From positions 78,905,000 to 78,968,999 of the forward strand of contig NC_134700.1 in the NCBI RefSeq assembly GCF_043290135.1: 64,000 nucleotides of DNA. The letters run 5' to 3'. The notes beneath the pieces are model-generated. The model worked only from the letters and a program-made list of their open reading frames with translations, searched no databases and was not told the DNA's origin. Positions within the stretch are counted from its first letter, which is position 1; each line of letters opens with the position of its first letter. The DNA comes from Rhipicephalus microplus (lineage: Eukaryota; Arthropoda; Arachnida; Ixodida; Ixodidae). Shown here piece by piece: positions 28,263 to 41,300 of the stretch. Both the position numbers and the translations under genes were made by a program.

Positions 28263-29298
28263 ATATGTATAAGCAAAATTTTTAAATGTCAGGACCCCTT
28301 TCACCTGGCTGCGCTGATACGTCGACGCAGCTAGCCACAACACTGTTAGCACAGATTCGTTGTGATTGGATGGTGAACTTTTTGTATATCAGTAGAGAAA
28401 AATGGGAATAAAATAAATATAAGTTTCAAACTCGCGTTCTGCATACACTATATAATGACAGCGTAAACGAACACGTTTGAGTAAGGAATACCGCGAAGTG
28501 TATGTTTTGAGTTAAAAAAATATATACGCCCACCTTCTATTGTGCAGTTCATGAGTTCATTTAACGCATCGTCGCGTTCGATACCTGAATGAGTTTGGCC
28601 ACGCTCTGTGGGAAATGGGAAAAAGAAAGAAACGTAAACATTGACTCTCACAATCCGCAACAGCTGCAAGACGCCCTATTCCTTGCAGCTTGGATGGAAC
28701 TGTGACCAACGTCACGGATTACAAATTAATGACAACTCCTGAACGTATCAGTCCAATTCACCGCTTTTATATGTGCCACGCGTGCGAAAGTTCCCCTATT
28801 TTTAGTGGAAAACGTTGCAAAATATAGGTCCCGCTGTGTGCGAAGCAGCTGCTGAAAAACATTACGTGTTAAGTTTGACAACTTGCGACAATATTGTGCA
28901 ATAAAAGGGAAGAAGGTGGGGGATGGAACCATTCGTTCCTATTTTGCATTTGACTTGCACTTAAGTGGGTCGTAACCGGTGTCCTACTATTGCGCCAAAT
29001 ACCATTAGAAAATAATAAAGCCGCTTACATGGCAAGCGACATTACACATACAAAATATTTACGTCGTACTTACTTTGCATTCATTCTTAGTGGTGCATAT
29101 CATGCTGCGCGGCAGTACAAACATTAAAATGAATTCAGGAAACTGCCCTCAGAGGTATAGTTTGGCGATAACGGCATTGCGCTGGCGAGCTTATGGGAGG
29201 TCTCAGGTTCAAATCCAGCCATTGTGTGTGCACGTCGGCCCAGAAAAAATTAAAGCTTAGAAACACTTTTTGTAGTTTGCATCCAGGGGGCTTCAAAT
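28263..29298. other. Non-coding stretch with a tRNA-like fragment at 29156-29222
   Basis: Mostly featureless. 29158-29174 (TAGTTTGGCGATAACGG) and 29206-29216 (GGTTCAAATCC) are spaced like A and B boxes of a tRNA promoter and probably mark a decayed tRNA-derived SINE on the plus strand. Confidence 0.45.
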
Positions 29299-29548
29299 GA
29301 TTGATTGATTTATTTGTGGAGTTTAAGGGCCACAAACCACCATTTGAATATGAGAGACGCCGTAGTGGAGGGCTCTGGAAATTTTGACCGCCTGGGGTTC
29401 TTTACCGTGCACCCAAATCTGAGTACACGGGCCTACAACATTTCCGCCTCTATCGGAAATGCAGCCGCCATAGCCGGGATTCGATCCCGCGATGTGCGGG
29501 TCAGCATCCGAGTACCATAGCCACTAGACCACCGTGGCTGGGCACGGA
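29299..29548 (-). mobile_element. Full-length tRNA-derived SINE (Ruka-like)
   Basis: On the minus strand it begins CCACGGTGGTCTAGTGGCTA (tRNA-like 5' end) with GGGATCGAATCCC (B box), then the shared SINE body and a tail of AATCAATCAATC. The direct repeat GCTTCAAAT at 29290-29298 and 29549-29557 is the target-site duplication. This is the most complete copy in the window. An internal pol III promoter is expected from the boxes. Confidence 0.88.
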
Positions 29549-29557
29549 GCTTCAAAT

Positions 29558-32500
29558 AAGTTTTTTGTTGTTCAAATCAGTCTGGATCTTGGGAACAGCA
29601 CCGCAAAATCTTTGAAGCATGGAGAGACAGAGTTGCACGCAATACAAGCGCTGAAAATGAATGCTAACGTGGGTCATTCGCAAATACAGCATTCTGGATA
29701 GTCACATCGTAGCTTTGGCACAGAAACTGTGCATTTTTTATTAGTTCGTCAACGCAAAGCTTTAAAAACAACGGAGCACTGCTACGTGGGCTCCCCAATA
29801 AGCATTTTAAAACATCCAAGTTGTCCTTAGTCGATCATGAGTGGGGGCCATTGTAGATAATAAATGGGCAGAAAGTAAATCGTACTACGGATATGTGTCA
29901 GTTCTCCCACAAGTACCACTACTCACTACTCCCACGTTTCACCACGCCCACTGCTGCTGCCGCCATTCCTTCTACTTCAGTCACCTAACTTAATTATACC
30001 TCATTCTCTTTTTATTCAACACACTTCATGAAGATCTCACTTCATCCAAATAGCATTTCACCAAACAGCTAAATTAAAGGTGAAACGAAGGCTTTTAGAG
30101 CGACAGGTGTTCTCAGACACATCGGCAGTGGCTGTATCTGCCAAAGTGGATTCAGCCTACTCTCGCCGCCGTATTTCTCATGCGAACGCGTCACTTTAAA
30201 GCGCACGTTTGGAGCTTAGCGACTGACACTTTCAACGCTCACTTTTAAAACTAAAGGAATAAGAAAGACTGAAGACCATAAAAAGGAAAGCAACTTGTGT
30301 TTACGTGGAGAATATAATGGATGGTGTATACTTGGAACGGAAACCCACCGAACTGCTGCCACCTTTGAATGTCCTTTCCAAACGGCCTGCATGGCTCGAG
30401 TAAACATTGCCGGAAATGGCAGGCAAAGGTTTACCGCCATCTTACGGAGACAGAAAAAGAAGCAACTCTGCCGCAATATATAACCACAATTAAAAACTGC
30501 GCTGCGGTGAAGCATACCGAAAATCACAAAGGGCAGCTGTCGTAGTAGAGTGTGCTCTCAAAAATTCGTTCTTCTTCAGTTTGTATGATTGATACTAGGC
30601 TCGGTGGACTCGTAATTGAAGACCAATGCACCCCTCTTTAATGGAGATGGTCTGAAATACCACATGCTGTTTTCTAACAGCGCTGAGACCACTGTACTTC
30701 AGAATAGAGCGGATGATTGTTGCATTAGTCGTAACAGACACAGACTACCAAACAACGCATTTTTTATGAAGACATCTTCATATTCATACATAGTGGCCCG
30801 GACTTTACACACCGAAGCTAACGGCAGGATAGAAACGTTGTCGTTCAGCTTGTAGTTGAATGTAAAGCCAAAGTGAAAACGCTTACACATACAGAGCGTG
30901 AGAATGCATCCAACTCTCTCCGAATGGATTCTCAACAAACAAACTTCATATCGAGAGGTGAGAGAATAAAATCACTTGCCTCTGTTCCCAGGGCTTTCTG
31001 TTCTTATTGCCCCTCCCGAGTAAACCCACGTAAGCCATGCGTGAAAAAAGTTGGACAAAAAGGTTTAACTGCCGAAAAAAAAATTACGTTAGGCTGACAA
31101 CTGAGAAGGTGACAAGCGGAAAAGTTAAATGCAGCATGCACCCCCCACCCCCTCCCCTGATGTTTGATAGATGCCACAGAGTTGCTGAGAAAGGGTATGG
31201 ATACGCGTGGCCACTTCCGCCAAGACGACAGGGATGGCGTTCTGCACACGCGTCCCACTCAGGCAATTCAAAGAAAATCACCAAATAAAAGCATCTATGC
31301 TTTCGGTAAAAAAAAAAAAAAAAACTTCTCCATCCGGCTTCCCTCAAAACTCCAACCCTTTATTTCAAATGACGTGCACTTGTTCTGCTCTAGTTTTTTT
31401 TTTCAGTTCAGCTTAGATGCACCTATTCAAGGTTGACCTGAACAAACGGGACTTGATTCATTCTGAGAAAGGTAAACCAAATGAATGAAAGTTGTCCGAC
31501 GTCCCTCATCAGCACTACTAAAAAAAGCAAGTACCAGACATGTCGATGTCTCAACGAACAAGCCAAATACAGTATTTCACCCGTACTACTCCGGTTCCGA
31601 CAAAGGACAGGGGTGGCTGGACGAGAAAGAAAACAAAACACGCAAGACCTCGTTTCAATGAAACTGGCGTTGGCTTATTAGAAAAGTGAAAGTTTGGAAG
31701 AGACTGTTGTGAATGAACGCTTCTATAGTGGCGCAATGCTCCCTCAGGAACCCACAATGCCAGCGCTTGAAGAGGCGACGAAAGACAATTACGGTAATGG
31801 AAGTTTGAATAGCTTTTCTTAAAAAAAGGGAGAAAAAATGTATGTCTGTTTGAGCGACGTCGACACAATGTTCGCGCAGCACGAGTCGTAGTGTCGCACG
31901 CGGACATCTTCACCACAAGTACTTTATAATAAAAGGGCAGAAAAATAAGTAGCGAATAATGTGGAGCTCATCCAAAAAATAATGATGCACTTAACTCTTG
32001 ATCGCACTTGGCTAATAAACAGCCGCGGTAACTCGTTCTCTGAGTGGAGTACAAAAGCGACGAGATAGTGAGGCGGCTGCCCCCTGGTGGCTGTAGCGGC
32101 GGCGTTTGAGTGGGACCGGGCGACTCCTAGTGTTCTCGACGAGGGTACTCCCCCGTATGGGGAAATATATTTAATAAAAAAAAATGAAACGGGAGCGTGG
32201 TATAGCATCAAGAGGGCACGCTCTGTGTATCCGGTCGGGTAAGAGGTGGGGTGGGGGCTACGGTAGTGTAGTGGTGGGGGAAGCAGGTTGCATTGGACAG
32301 GGAGGAGCGGAGTTCGATGCGCGATTATATTCCCACAGGCCCACGCAAGCGTGAATGTCGTATTGCTGAAATAAAAAAGAATACCATCGCAAAAGAGTAG
32401 CGAATACTTTCTTTCGACCCTCACGTCCGCCTTGTGTTTTCTATTTTCAATCTCTCTAAGCCAAACCTGGATCCTTTGGAAGGAAGTTTCATTTGACGAT

Positions 32501-33712
32501 TACAAAAGGGGCGAAAAGAACAGAAAAATTTTAGCAAGCAAACAACACATCGCTAAGAGAAAGGTTCGGAATCAACGCGTTATGGTAAACAAACACATTT
32601 TCTGTATAAGGAGCACGCTAAGTGGTATTTTCACTCGGAGTGTACTTAGACCATACTTTAGGCATTATTGCGTGATTTCGCCGAGTACAGAGTTGTTCTA
32701 TAGCGCATGCCCAAGCATATTACAAAGTCAGGCTTCGAACAGTGGCGTTGACTACTTTTATTTTCTTTGTTCTTATTCATGCTTGTGTTTTCTTTCTCGT
32801 TATAAAAACATTTTCTGTTGTCTTTCATTTTTCCTTTCCCCAGCACAGGGTAGCCAGCCGGTTTAAGAACTCACTAACCTCCCTGTCTGTCTGTCCGTCC
32901 GTCGAACCTTCCTTCCTAGGCTTTGTATCAGCCGGCACGTTGTACGAAAGTTGCCTCATGCGCGAAATAATGGCTAGAACAGCCGCATATATCTACAACG
33001 GTTAGCGATAATGGGGAGCTTTCGTGAGGAACCCAACAATGACAATAAACATTGCAATGGCCGTCGGAAAATGTCACCAGGTAACATTCAAACTATACAC
33101 GGCCCCCGTATTCTTACCGCCATGTAAGAGTTGGTAATTTCAAGGACTGATGTCCTTGTCACCACCTCGGACTGTTAACTTTGCTGTGTAGTATCTCCAA
33201 CTAAAGTGAACTAACAATGCTAAGGTGAGCGTATGTAGATGAAAACTGGGGTAGGTGCGTGCGTTCGATGTTTTCTGGCCGTATATATTCACGTCACGAG
33301 ATAAAGCAAGAAAGGTTAGTTTAACAGCTCAAGGCGTCGGTGCCCATATGTCTGACGTAATGTGGTCCACTCCATACATATATCCAACCAAATAACGCTG
33401 TTCACCCTCGTTCATGCGTGCTACCCACCAGACATGGCTCGGCGGACACGGGGAACGACAGCGAGAGTCTGTGGGAAAGCTCCCAACCACCTGCGGCGGC
33501 ATATAATGGTGTTATGTGCCACAAAAAAAAAAAAAAAAAAAAACACGCATCGCTGGCACACCTGTTGGGGTTTCTCTGTAGCCAAGAACTAGGAAGATCG
33601 CGGGTGCGTGCATATTTGCGGCTTCACACAGGCGATGCGTAATTAATATTACTTGGTATTTGTAGAACAAATGTTGTCTTTGAAGTAAGACCTTCACGCA
33701 CCCCTTTTTTTT
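29558..33712. other. Long non-coding stretch, no gene recognised
   Basis: About 4.2 kb without a recognisable coding region. Open frames up to 166 codons (for example 31924-32424, minus) show no domain-like features. Noted: a canonical CTCF-like core on the minus strand at 32077-32090, a short (CTGT)(CCGT) patch near 32884-32902, and A-runs at 31309-31323 and 33522-33542. Confidence 0.5.
32077..32090 (-). promoter_or_regulatory. CTCF-like core motif
   Basis: The minus strand reads CCACCAGGGGGCAG, matching the core consensus at all 14 positions. It points toward the motif at 25988. No binding data. Confidence 0.3.
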
Positions 33713-34051
<339 letters not shown>

Positions 34052-34059
34052 GCCATCTA

Positions 34060-34945
34060 TGGCTTTTAGCTCTCCTGGCCGTTTCGGTAATGGTATCGAT
34101 ACCAAACTTGGTATGGCATAACATGACTGTATGAAGAACATATTTGACTAGTCATAACATGAACACCATGACATGTATATGAATGCCATGATTTACATTT
34201 CATGACCCTGCTGCTCTTGCGGTGGTTTTGTTCACATGACATGCTTCAGAACTGGTATGGTAAGACATGATTGCATGGCGAACACAAGCAACAGACCCTA
34301 ACAAGAAAATCATAACATGCCTGTCGTGTAACAACATGACTACATGCCACGCTCATGATGGAGTCGCGGCAATTTCGCAAGTGTCACATATACCAAATTT
34401 GGTATTACGGTACGTGAATGGATGGCAAAGGTATGAGACTGGTGCAAACATGATAATCATGAAATGCGTGTCATGTAACAACATGACAACATGCCATGCT
34501 CATGATGCGCTGGCGGCCATTTTGCTAGCGTTGCATATACCAAATTGGTATTACGGGACGTGAATGAATTTTGTAGGTATGATAATGGTGGAAACATTAT
34601 AAACATAAGATGCGTGTCATGTAACAACATGACTACATGCTACCCTCATGATGCGCTCGTGGCAGTTTCACTAGCTTCACTTGTACCAAACTCGGTATTA
34701 CGAGACGCGAACGAATGACATAGGTAAATGACCCATCCAAACATGATAATCGCGACATGCGTGTCATATAACGACATGACTACATGCCACACTAATCATG
34801 CGCACGCGGCCGTTTCGCTAGCTTCACATATGCCAAATTTAATAATACGTGACGCCAATGGATGACGAAGGTATAGGAACGGTGCAAACATGATAATCAT
34901 GAGATGAGTGTCATGTGAGAACATGACTACATGCCCCAGTCAAGG
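34060..34945. repeat. CATG-rich satellite-like array, about 147-bp unit
   Basis: The anchor ACAACATGAC recurs at 34331, 34478, 34624, 34771 (ACGACATGAC) and 34918 (AGAACATGAC): spacings 147, 146, 147, 147. Units share TGCGCTCGTGGCCGTTTCGCTAGC, ACCAAATTTGGTATTACG, a GATGACGAAGGTA-type block and CATGATAATCATGA, and are roughly 75-85% alike by eye. The first part (34060-34330) is a more diverged edge. Confidence 0.9.
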
Positions 34946-35580
34946 CGCCAATACATTTCGGCATTATGCGGCACGCGTGCTCGCTGGCATTCATTTGGTC
35001 GCGTCACGCCGGTGTTGCCACGTCAGGCACCGGTCTTGCCATATATTCACAGGCACGCGCCTCGCTGCGCTGCTTTGACGCATGCGCGTTTCAGTGCCTC
35101 TTGAGTACCTCCGTTACGAAAAGAGGGAGACGCAGTGTTGTCTGGGTAACGCATTGGCCCGAAACGCCGCATGTCGCATTTCACGCCGGTTGCCGTTGGG
35201 TCGCGCTGACGGACGCCGGTCGCACCTGGCGTCAACTATAGAGTGCTCGCGTTTCGCTAACATAGCGTCGCTGTGCCCAGCGTACGTGCGCGTCAACGCT
35301 ACATTGGAGTATATTGGGCCCTTCATGATGCGCTCGCGGCCGTTTCGCTTGCTCCCATATACTTAATTCAGTATCACGTGACTTGAATAGATGACGAAGG
35401 TAAACTAGACATCCATACATGATATTCATGACACGTAGGTCATGTACAACATCACTTACCTCCACCTCGCAACATTGTGCTGATTTTAAAGTGACTTATC
35501 AACTTTTCTCATTCGGGCTTCGCATATCATAAATTCCTACTGTACGTGGGATCTGCCAATTTTTTTTAGATAATCTCTAT
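34946..35580. repeat. Composite satellite segment, copy 1
   Basis: A GC-rich block (34946-35325: GGCGCCAATACATTTC, GACGCATGCGCGTTTCAG, AACGCATTGGC, CTACATTGGAGTATATTGGG) is followed by another satellite unit and an end block (TGTGCTGATTTTAAAGTGAC, CTTCGCATAT, CTGTACGTGG). The same order recurs at 42260-42900. Confidence 0.85.
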
Positions 35581-35880
35581 GGTGCAATACTCTGGTTGCT
35601 AAACAAGTTTAGTAATTCTGGAAGCTTGTATTTAGGCATTTGTGTACCGCAATTTGTTCGACATAACAGTACTTTCCCAGTCCCTGGATAGCGCACTGAC
35701 TATGTTTGCATCCTTCTTTCTGAACAGGCTAACTGAGCTAAGAAATGTCCGTTATCTTTAACTTATGATTTGTATGCTATGGAGAGGCGGTAACAATACA
35801 GAGTGGGAAAACGTAGAATACGATGGCTATTGAAAAGCGATGCTTCAGCATGATCGAAAACCATATTATATGTATGCTTA
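35581..35880. other. Non-repetitive spacer
   Basis: 300 bp between satellite blocks; nothing recognised. Confidence 0.5.
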
Positions 35881-36456
35881 TATGTATGCCATGCGCGTCA
35901 TATAACGACATGACTACATGCCACACTGATCATGCGCTCGTGGCCGTTTCGCTAGCTTGACTTATGCCGAATTTCGTACTACGTGACGCCAATGGGTGAC
36001 GAAGGTATGAGAATGGTGCAAACATTAAAACATGAGATGCATGTTATGTAACAACATGCCTACATGCTGCGCTCATCATGCACTCTCGGCCGTTTCGCTA
36101 GCTTCCCATGAACCAAACTCGGTGTTACGCAGCTAGAGCGGATGACATGGGTAAATAGCGCATCCAAACATGATAATCACGACATGCGCGTCATATAACG
36201 ACATGACTACATGCCACACTGATCATGCGCTCGTGGCCGTTTCGCTAGCTTGACTTATGCCAAATTTGGTACTACGTGACGCCAATGGGTAACAAAGGTA
36301 TGGGAATGGTGCGAAAGATGATAATCATGAGATGCGTGTCATGTGAGAACATGACTACATGCCACAGTCAATGCGCCAATACATTTCAACGTGAAGCGGT
36401 CTGTGCGCGAGCTAGCCGGCGTTCATTTCATCGCGGAGGACGCTAGGTGTCGCCGA
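35881..36456. repeat. CATG-rich array continued, and left half of a composite copy split by a retrotransposon
   Basis: Anchors at 35905, 36051, 36198 and 36346 give spacings of 146, 147 and 148. After the last unit GCGCCAATACATTTC and GCGTTCATTT match 34946-35010. Homology then stops near 36456 and resumes at about 42260, either side of the retrotransposon. Confidence 0.85.
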
Positions 36457-36760
36457 CAAGAAGAGCCGTGTCCGCAAGTGCTCAGTGAATTTTCCGGCTC
36501 CATTGTGGAAATTTATGTGTGCGGCCAATTTCGACTATTGCCATGGCTTTCTGAAGTTGTTCCACATCAACTGACACCAACCACGGCTGTAAGTGACCGG
36601 AACGTTTTATTTTTAAAAGCCCAAACGAACCTGCCTATCGTGCGAGCTCGACAACGCTATGGCCGTCATGTAGGCGGCGGCAGGAACGCTACCGTGCGCG
36701 TTGCGCGCATATACGATGGCTCTCGGAAGTGGACTCTCAGACACTATTGCGCGTTCCGGA

Positions 36761-38374
36761 CCCTCGTGGATGACGGACAGCCAAAACCAAGCGGATGGAG
36801 CCTGGAAGACAGTGCTCACTCTGCGGCAGAAGAAGGCTCTTGCGAAAGAAAAGAAGGCAAAGTCCATAGATTTTTTGAAGACCTCATATCACCAACAATT
36901 ATCCCCTGCTGAAGCAACCGGAAAATCTAAATACAGGCCTGCCTACAGGTGGCTACCCCCCCCTTGCCCAAAGACGACTTCAATATAGTGGTGCGACCAC
37001 ACCAAGGGCTACCGGTGAAGACCCTGACTAGTCCACTACTGGCAGACGCCGTGATAGAAGCGTGCAGTGGACAAATATCTGTTGAGCAATTTTTGCCCAG
37101 AATCAAGCGAGGTTCTAACACCTTCATTGTTTCGACGCCGCACCAGACAGTGGTGGACCATGTGAGGCGCATCACCACCCTAAAGATCAATTGTCGGCCA
37201 CACTCAGTCAATGCCTACGTAGCGACAAGCGAAGGGTCAACTAAGGGTGTCATTCATGGCTTAGACCCCCACACGACACCTGAAGCGCTAAAAGCCAATC
37301 TCCGCATACGCACCCAAGTCTGCAAGCACGAATGTTCGAATGTTTAAAAACACCAAGACGGCCGTTGTAACAATTTTCGGAGGGATTACACCTCGATACG
37401 TCTATTACAATGGCGGAGAACTTGCTTGCTACCCATACCAAGTTATCACCCAGGTGTGCAAAGTGTGCCATCATGTTGGTCACCGTTCGGACGTTTGCCC
37501 CCAGCTGGACACTCAAGTGTGTCAAGTTTGTGGACAACAGGACCCGGCAACCGGACATGAGTGCTCTCCGAAGTTTGCAGCATGCGGCGAAGGTCATTTG
37601 ACAGGTGACCGAAGTTGCAGAAAACAACTGAAAGCTCCGCAGGAAAGAACTTCAAGGGCTAGTGTGCACCAGCCTACTCTGAATGACACTTCACCAAAGC
37701 CACCTCAACGTCCCCGCTGGTTCAGTTCTGATGATGAACAATCTGCCCTAGACCACTGTCTGGAGTCGCCAGAGAATCGCCCAAGGTTCCGCTTTAGATA
37801 CAGATCTAGATGGAGATCCCAGACCCGGAAGGACTCTACTCACAAGACCCCACCCCATTTCCACTCACACAAGTCGCCCAAATCCGGGGATCCAGGCTCA
37901 GCGATCAAGCGAGCGCCAGAACATGGCGAGGTGAGCTATGCACGAGTTGCTTCTTCCGCTGCTCCTATAACGGCTAATCCAGAATATCAAAAAAATCATT
38001 AGCGAGAACAAACTCCTCCGTGAGAACTTGGCAGCAATAAAACGAGAGTTGGCCTCCCTCAAAGCTAACCGCGGCATGGAATCGAGCAAAAAACACTTTC
38101 TAAAGCAACTGGCACATCTGGCCAGGTTTCGAATTAGTCTAATTTTATGCAAGGTACTTTAAAAAAAGTAATGCAGGAACTGCAAAACATGCAAAGCTTT
38201 CAGCAGCAAATGTTTGCCGAATTTCAGAACCTAAAAAGTTATGTCGATGAATCTATTGCCAGCATAAAGGCTGCTGTTCTTAAACGACCTAAAAGCAGCC
38301 CGGGTGCTCCTTCTATCCGTCGTGCGAAGCAATTCCCAACCTCGGACAGCGATAGCACTATCCATTGCGAGTAA
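36761..38374 (+). pseudogene. ORF1 (zinc-knuckle Gag-like protein) of the I-type element, frameshifted
   Basis: Pieces in order: MTDSQNQADGAWKTVLTLRQ from the ATG at 36761; a frameshift at the C-run near 36958-36967; PLPKDDFNIVVRPHQGLPVK (to about 37320); another frameshift; then AVVTIFGGITPRYVYYNGG with CKVCHHVGHRSDVC and CQVCGQQDPATGHEC. A third knuckle has lost its first Cys (FAACGEGHLTGDRSC). An Arg/Ser-rich region follows and, after a further shift near 37990, coiled-coil text (ENKLLRENLAAIKREL, LQNMQSFQQQMFAEFQNLK) to the stop at 38374. Its role would be RNA binding in the ribonucleoprotein. Four pieces, three frameshifts. Confidence 0.75.
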
Positions 38375-41300
38375 AACACGAGCACACACCGAATATCTCA
38401 AAATTTGGCAATGGAATTGCCACACCTTCCACAAACGTGTGGCCGCTCTACAACAATTTCTTAATACGGCATCAGTCAAACGTGATGTCATTTTTCTACA
38501 AAAGGTTGGCAATAAGCCAGTCAAATTCAGTGGCTACTACACGATATCAAATCCAGACTACCCTAAAGTCGCCATGTTGGTTCTTAAGAAAATAGCGACA
38601 ACTATAGATTATCTGGTAACTAGCAGCATTAACCACGATATCATAAGTATACTACCGCACAAGCATAGGAAAGCCAAAACCATAATTACGAACGTGTATA
38701 GCTCCCCTAAGAAAAAGAGGACCGATTTTCACGCACTCATTCGGTATGCAAAGAGTAATTCTAGCATCCAGTATCGACTACTGCTTCTCGGGGACTTTAA
38801 TGCCCCTCACACTACCTGGGGGTACCGAAAAGATACCCCGAAAGGCCGGGAACTCGAGCGAGTTGTTGATGCGCATGGGCTCCAACTTCTCGTACTCCCA
38901 CAACACCCGACATAGTTTGGTAACAGCATCAGTGCAGACACAATTCCTGATTTTGCAGTCATAAATAATGTTGACGAGGTGTTCTGGAGCAACCTAGAAG
39001 AAAATCTTGGCAGTGACCATTATATTTTGAGTGTGTCGATTGCCTTCCCCAAAATTCGGCAGTCTCATGGCCATGTTGTATTAACAGATTGGGTAACTTA
39101 TCGCAAAGTCCCACTGCCTAAAATTTTACCGGATAGCGCTGAAGATTGGGCAACGCACATACGAGAGGCTCACAAAGCAGCTTCTAAGCGGGTTGCGCTC
39201 ACAGCAGAAACCCCGGTAGTCGATAGCCATCTGATACATATGTAGAAATCCAGGGGAGGACTGACCAAGCGATGGAAACAACTGCGACTCAATAGAAAAT
39301 TGCGTCACAGAATTGCTGAGATATCTCAGCGGGCAAACGCTTATGCGCAGCAGTTGGAGACGGCGAGCTGGGCGAATTTTCGTGACTCACTCCGAGGAAC
39401 CTTACACACCTCCAAGACATGGGCAATAGTGCGCAGCGTAATAGAACCTGGCAAAACCAAGACGGCAGCAAACCGGACTCTTAAGAAGCTCGCTTGGAAA
39501 TTCCCAGGAACAGATCACGCCCTCCTCGCTAAGCTTCGAGACAAGTACATCGGTGCGTTCACAACTCTCCCGTGCACTTTAACATACCAAGGCCAGAAAA
39601 ATACAGTGCTCAACGCACCAATCACCAAAGCAGAACTACTCGCGGCCGCTCAAGCAGCAAAGCGCAATACTGCCCCCGGACCTGACCAGCTAACAAACGC
39701 GATGATTCAGAATCTGAGCGTTGAACACCTGGAACAATTTACACAATATTTTAATGAACAGGTATGGCAGAAGGACGTGGTTCCTCAACATTGGAAGGAA
39801 GCCAAAATTATTCTTATTCCGAAGCCGGGAAAAACACACGACATAGAAAATCAAAGACCATTATCATTGACATCCTGTCTTAGCGAACGAATAGTTCGCT
39901 AAGACAGGATGTCAATGATAATGGTCTTTGATTGAAAAGGTGATTCACACACGCCTCACGACTTACATTGAAGATCGAAACCTTTTTCCAACAAGCATGT
40001 TTGGATTTCGCCAACATTTTTCAACGCAGGACGTCTTCTTTCTACTTCGGGAAGAGGTACTCTGCAATACCATGGTTGGTGCAGAACATCTCGTCGTAGC
40101 TCTTGATTTGAAAAGCGCATTTGACACTATGTCCCATGAGCTCACCTTATCTGAGCTAAATGACATCGGCTGTGGGCAAAAGATATATGACTACGTTCGC
40201 TCTTTTCTAACCTCTCGCACTGCCACAATAGGCCCAGGCAATACACGCTCAGATCCGTTTCCTATGCCTAATAGAGGCACACCACAAGGGGTGATACTAT
40301 CTCCTCTTCTCTTCAACACCGGCATGAGACGCTTAGCAAGAAGACTAGACAGCGTTTCAGGGCTAGGGTATGCGTTCTAAGCGGATGACATTACCTTATG
40401 GGTTAACAGTGGCTCTTTACGATAAAAAGAGCAAATCCTACAAGACGCAGTGACCGCTGTTATGGACTTCGCTTATCAGAGCGGAATGAGCTGTGCTCCC
40501 GATAAATGTGAATTTGTAAGAATCCGAGGCAGAGGCCGTTGCATTCACGAGCCAGTCAACCTCTTTTTAGGAGACCACAAGATAAAAAGGTACAGAAAAT
40601 GCGAGTCCTCGGACTATGGCTACAAAGCAGAAGCGAGTGGACCACGCAATAAAAACCCTCAGAACAACAGTGAAGCAGATCTTCTGTATGATTTAAAGTC
40701 ACCTATCACTGAAAAGGTTTCAAGGAAGCTGAGACGCTCCGGCTGGCTCAGGCTTTTGTCCTCAGTCGCCTAACATATAGTATTCCTTACCAGGAGATTA
40801 GCAAAACCGATTTAAAGGCCCTAATTGCGTTGAAATGAACATCGTACAAGGCAGCTCTCGGCCTACCACTTGGAACGTCCACAGAACGTCTCGAAGCACT
40901 CGGTATACACAATCATTAGGAGGAGTTACGCGCAGCGGTGCTCATTTCTCAACGGGAGAGGCTTAACCAGTACTGGGAGAAAATTGCTACGCCGTGTAGG
41001 TTACCCAGCTCGTCCTCAGTATGCGGGAGAGGAACCGGAGCCCATAGTTAAACAGAAACGTCAAAAGATTCTAGTATCTCCTATTTCAAAAAACATGAGC
41101 CCCAATATCACAACAGTCGTAGGAGTGCACGAACTCGCAAGTTACAGCGGCAATTCGGGAACAATCCCGACACGGTGTACACAGATGTCACCCTATGCGG
41201 CATGAACAAGTAGGCACTCGCAGTCGTTGGAGCGGCCCCGGGTCAAGGCCTTTTGACTTGCGCCACGGCACGAGCCGCGTCCGCGAATAACGCTGAGGCT

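Noticed and set aside
31924..32424. 166-codon minus-strand frame
   Set aside because: Low-complexity and repeat-like composition, no recognisable motif; cannot be supported as a gene.
36391..36912. 173-codon plus-strand frame
   Set aside because: It crosses the satellite/retrotransposon boundary, and the recognisable ORF1 text at 36761 is in another frame.
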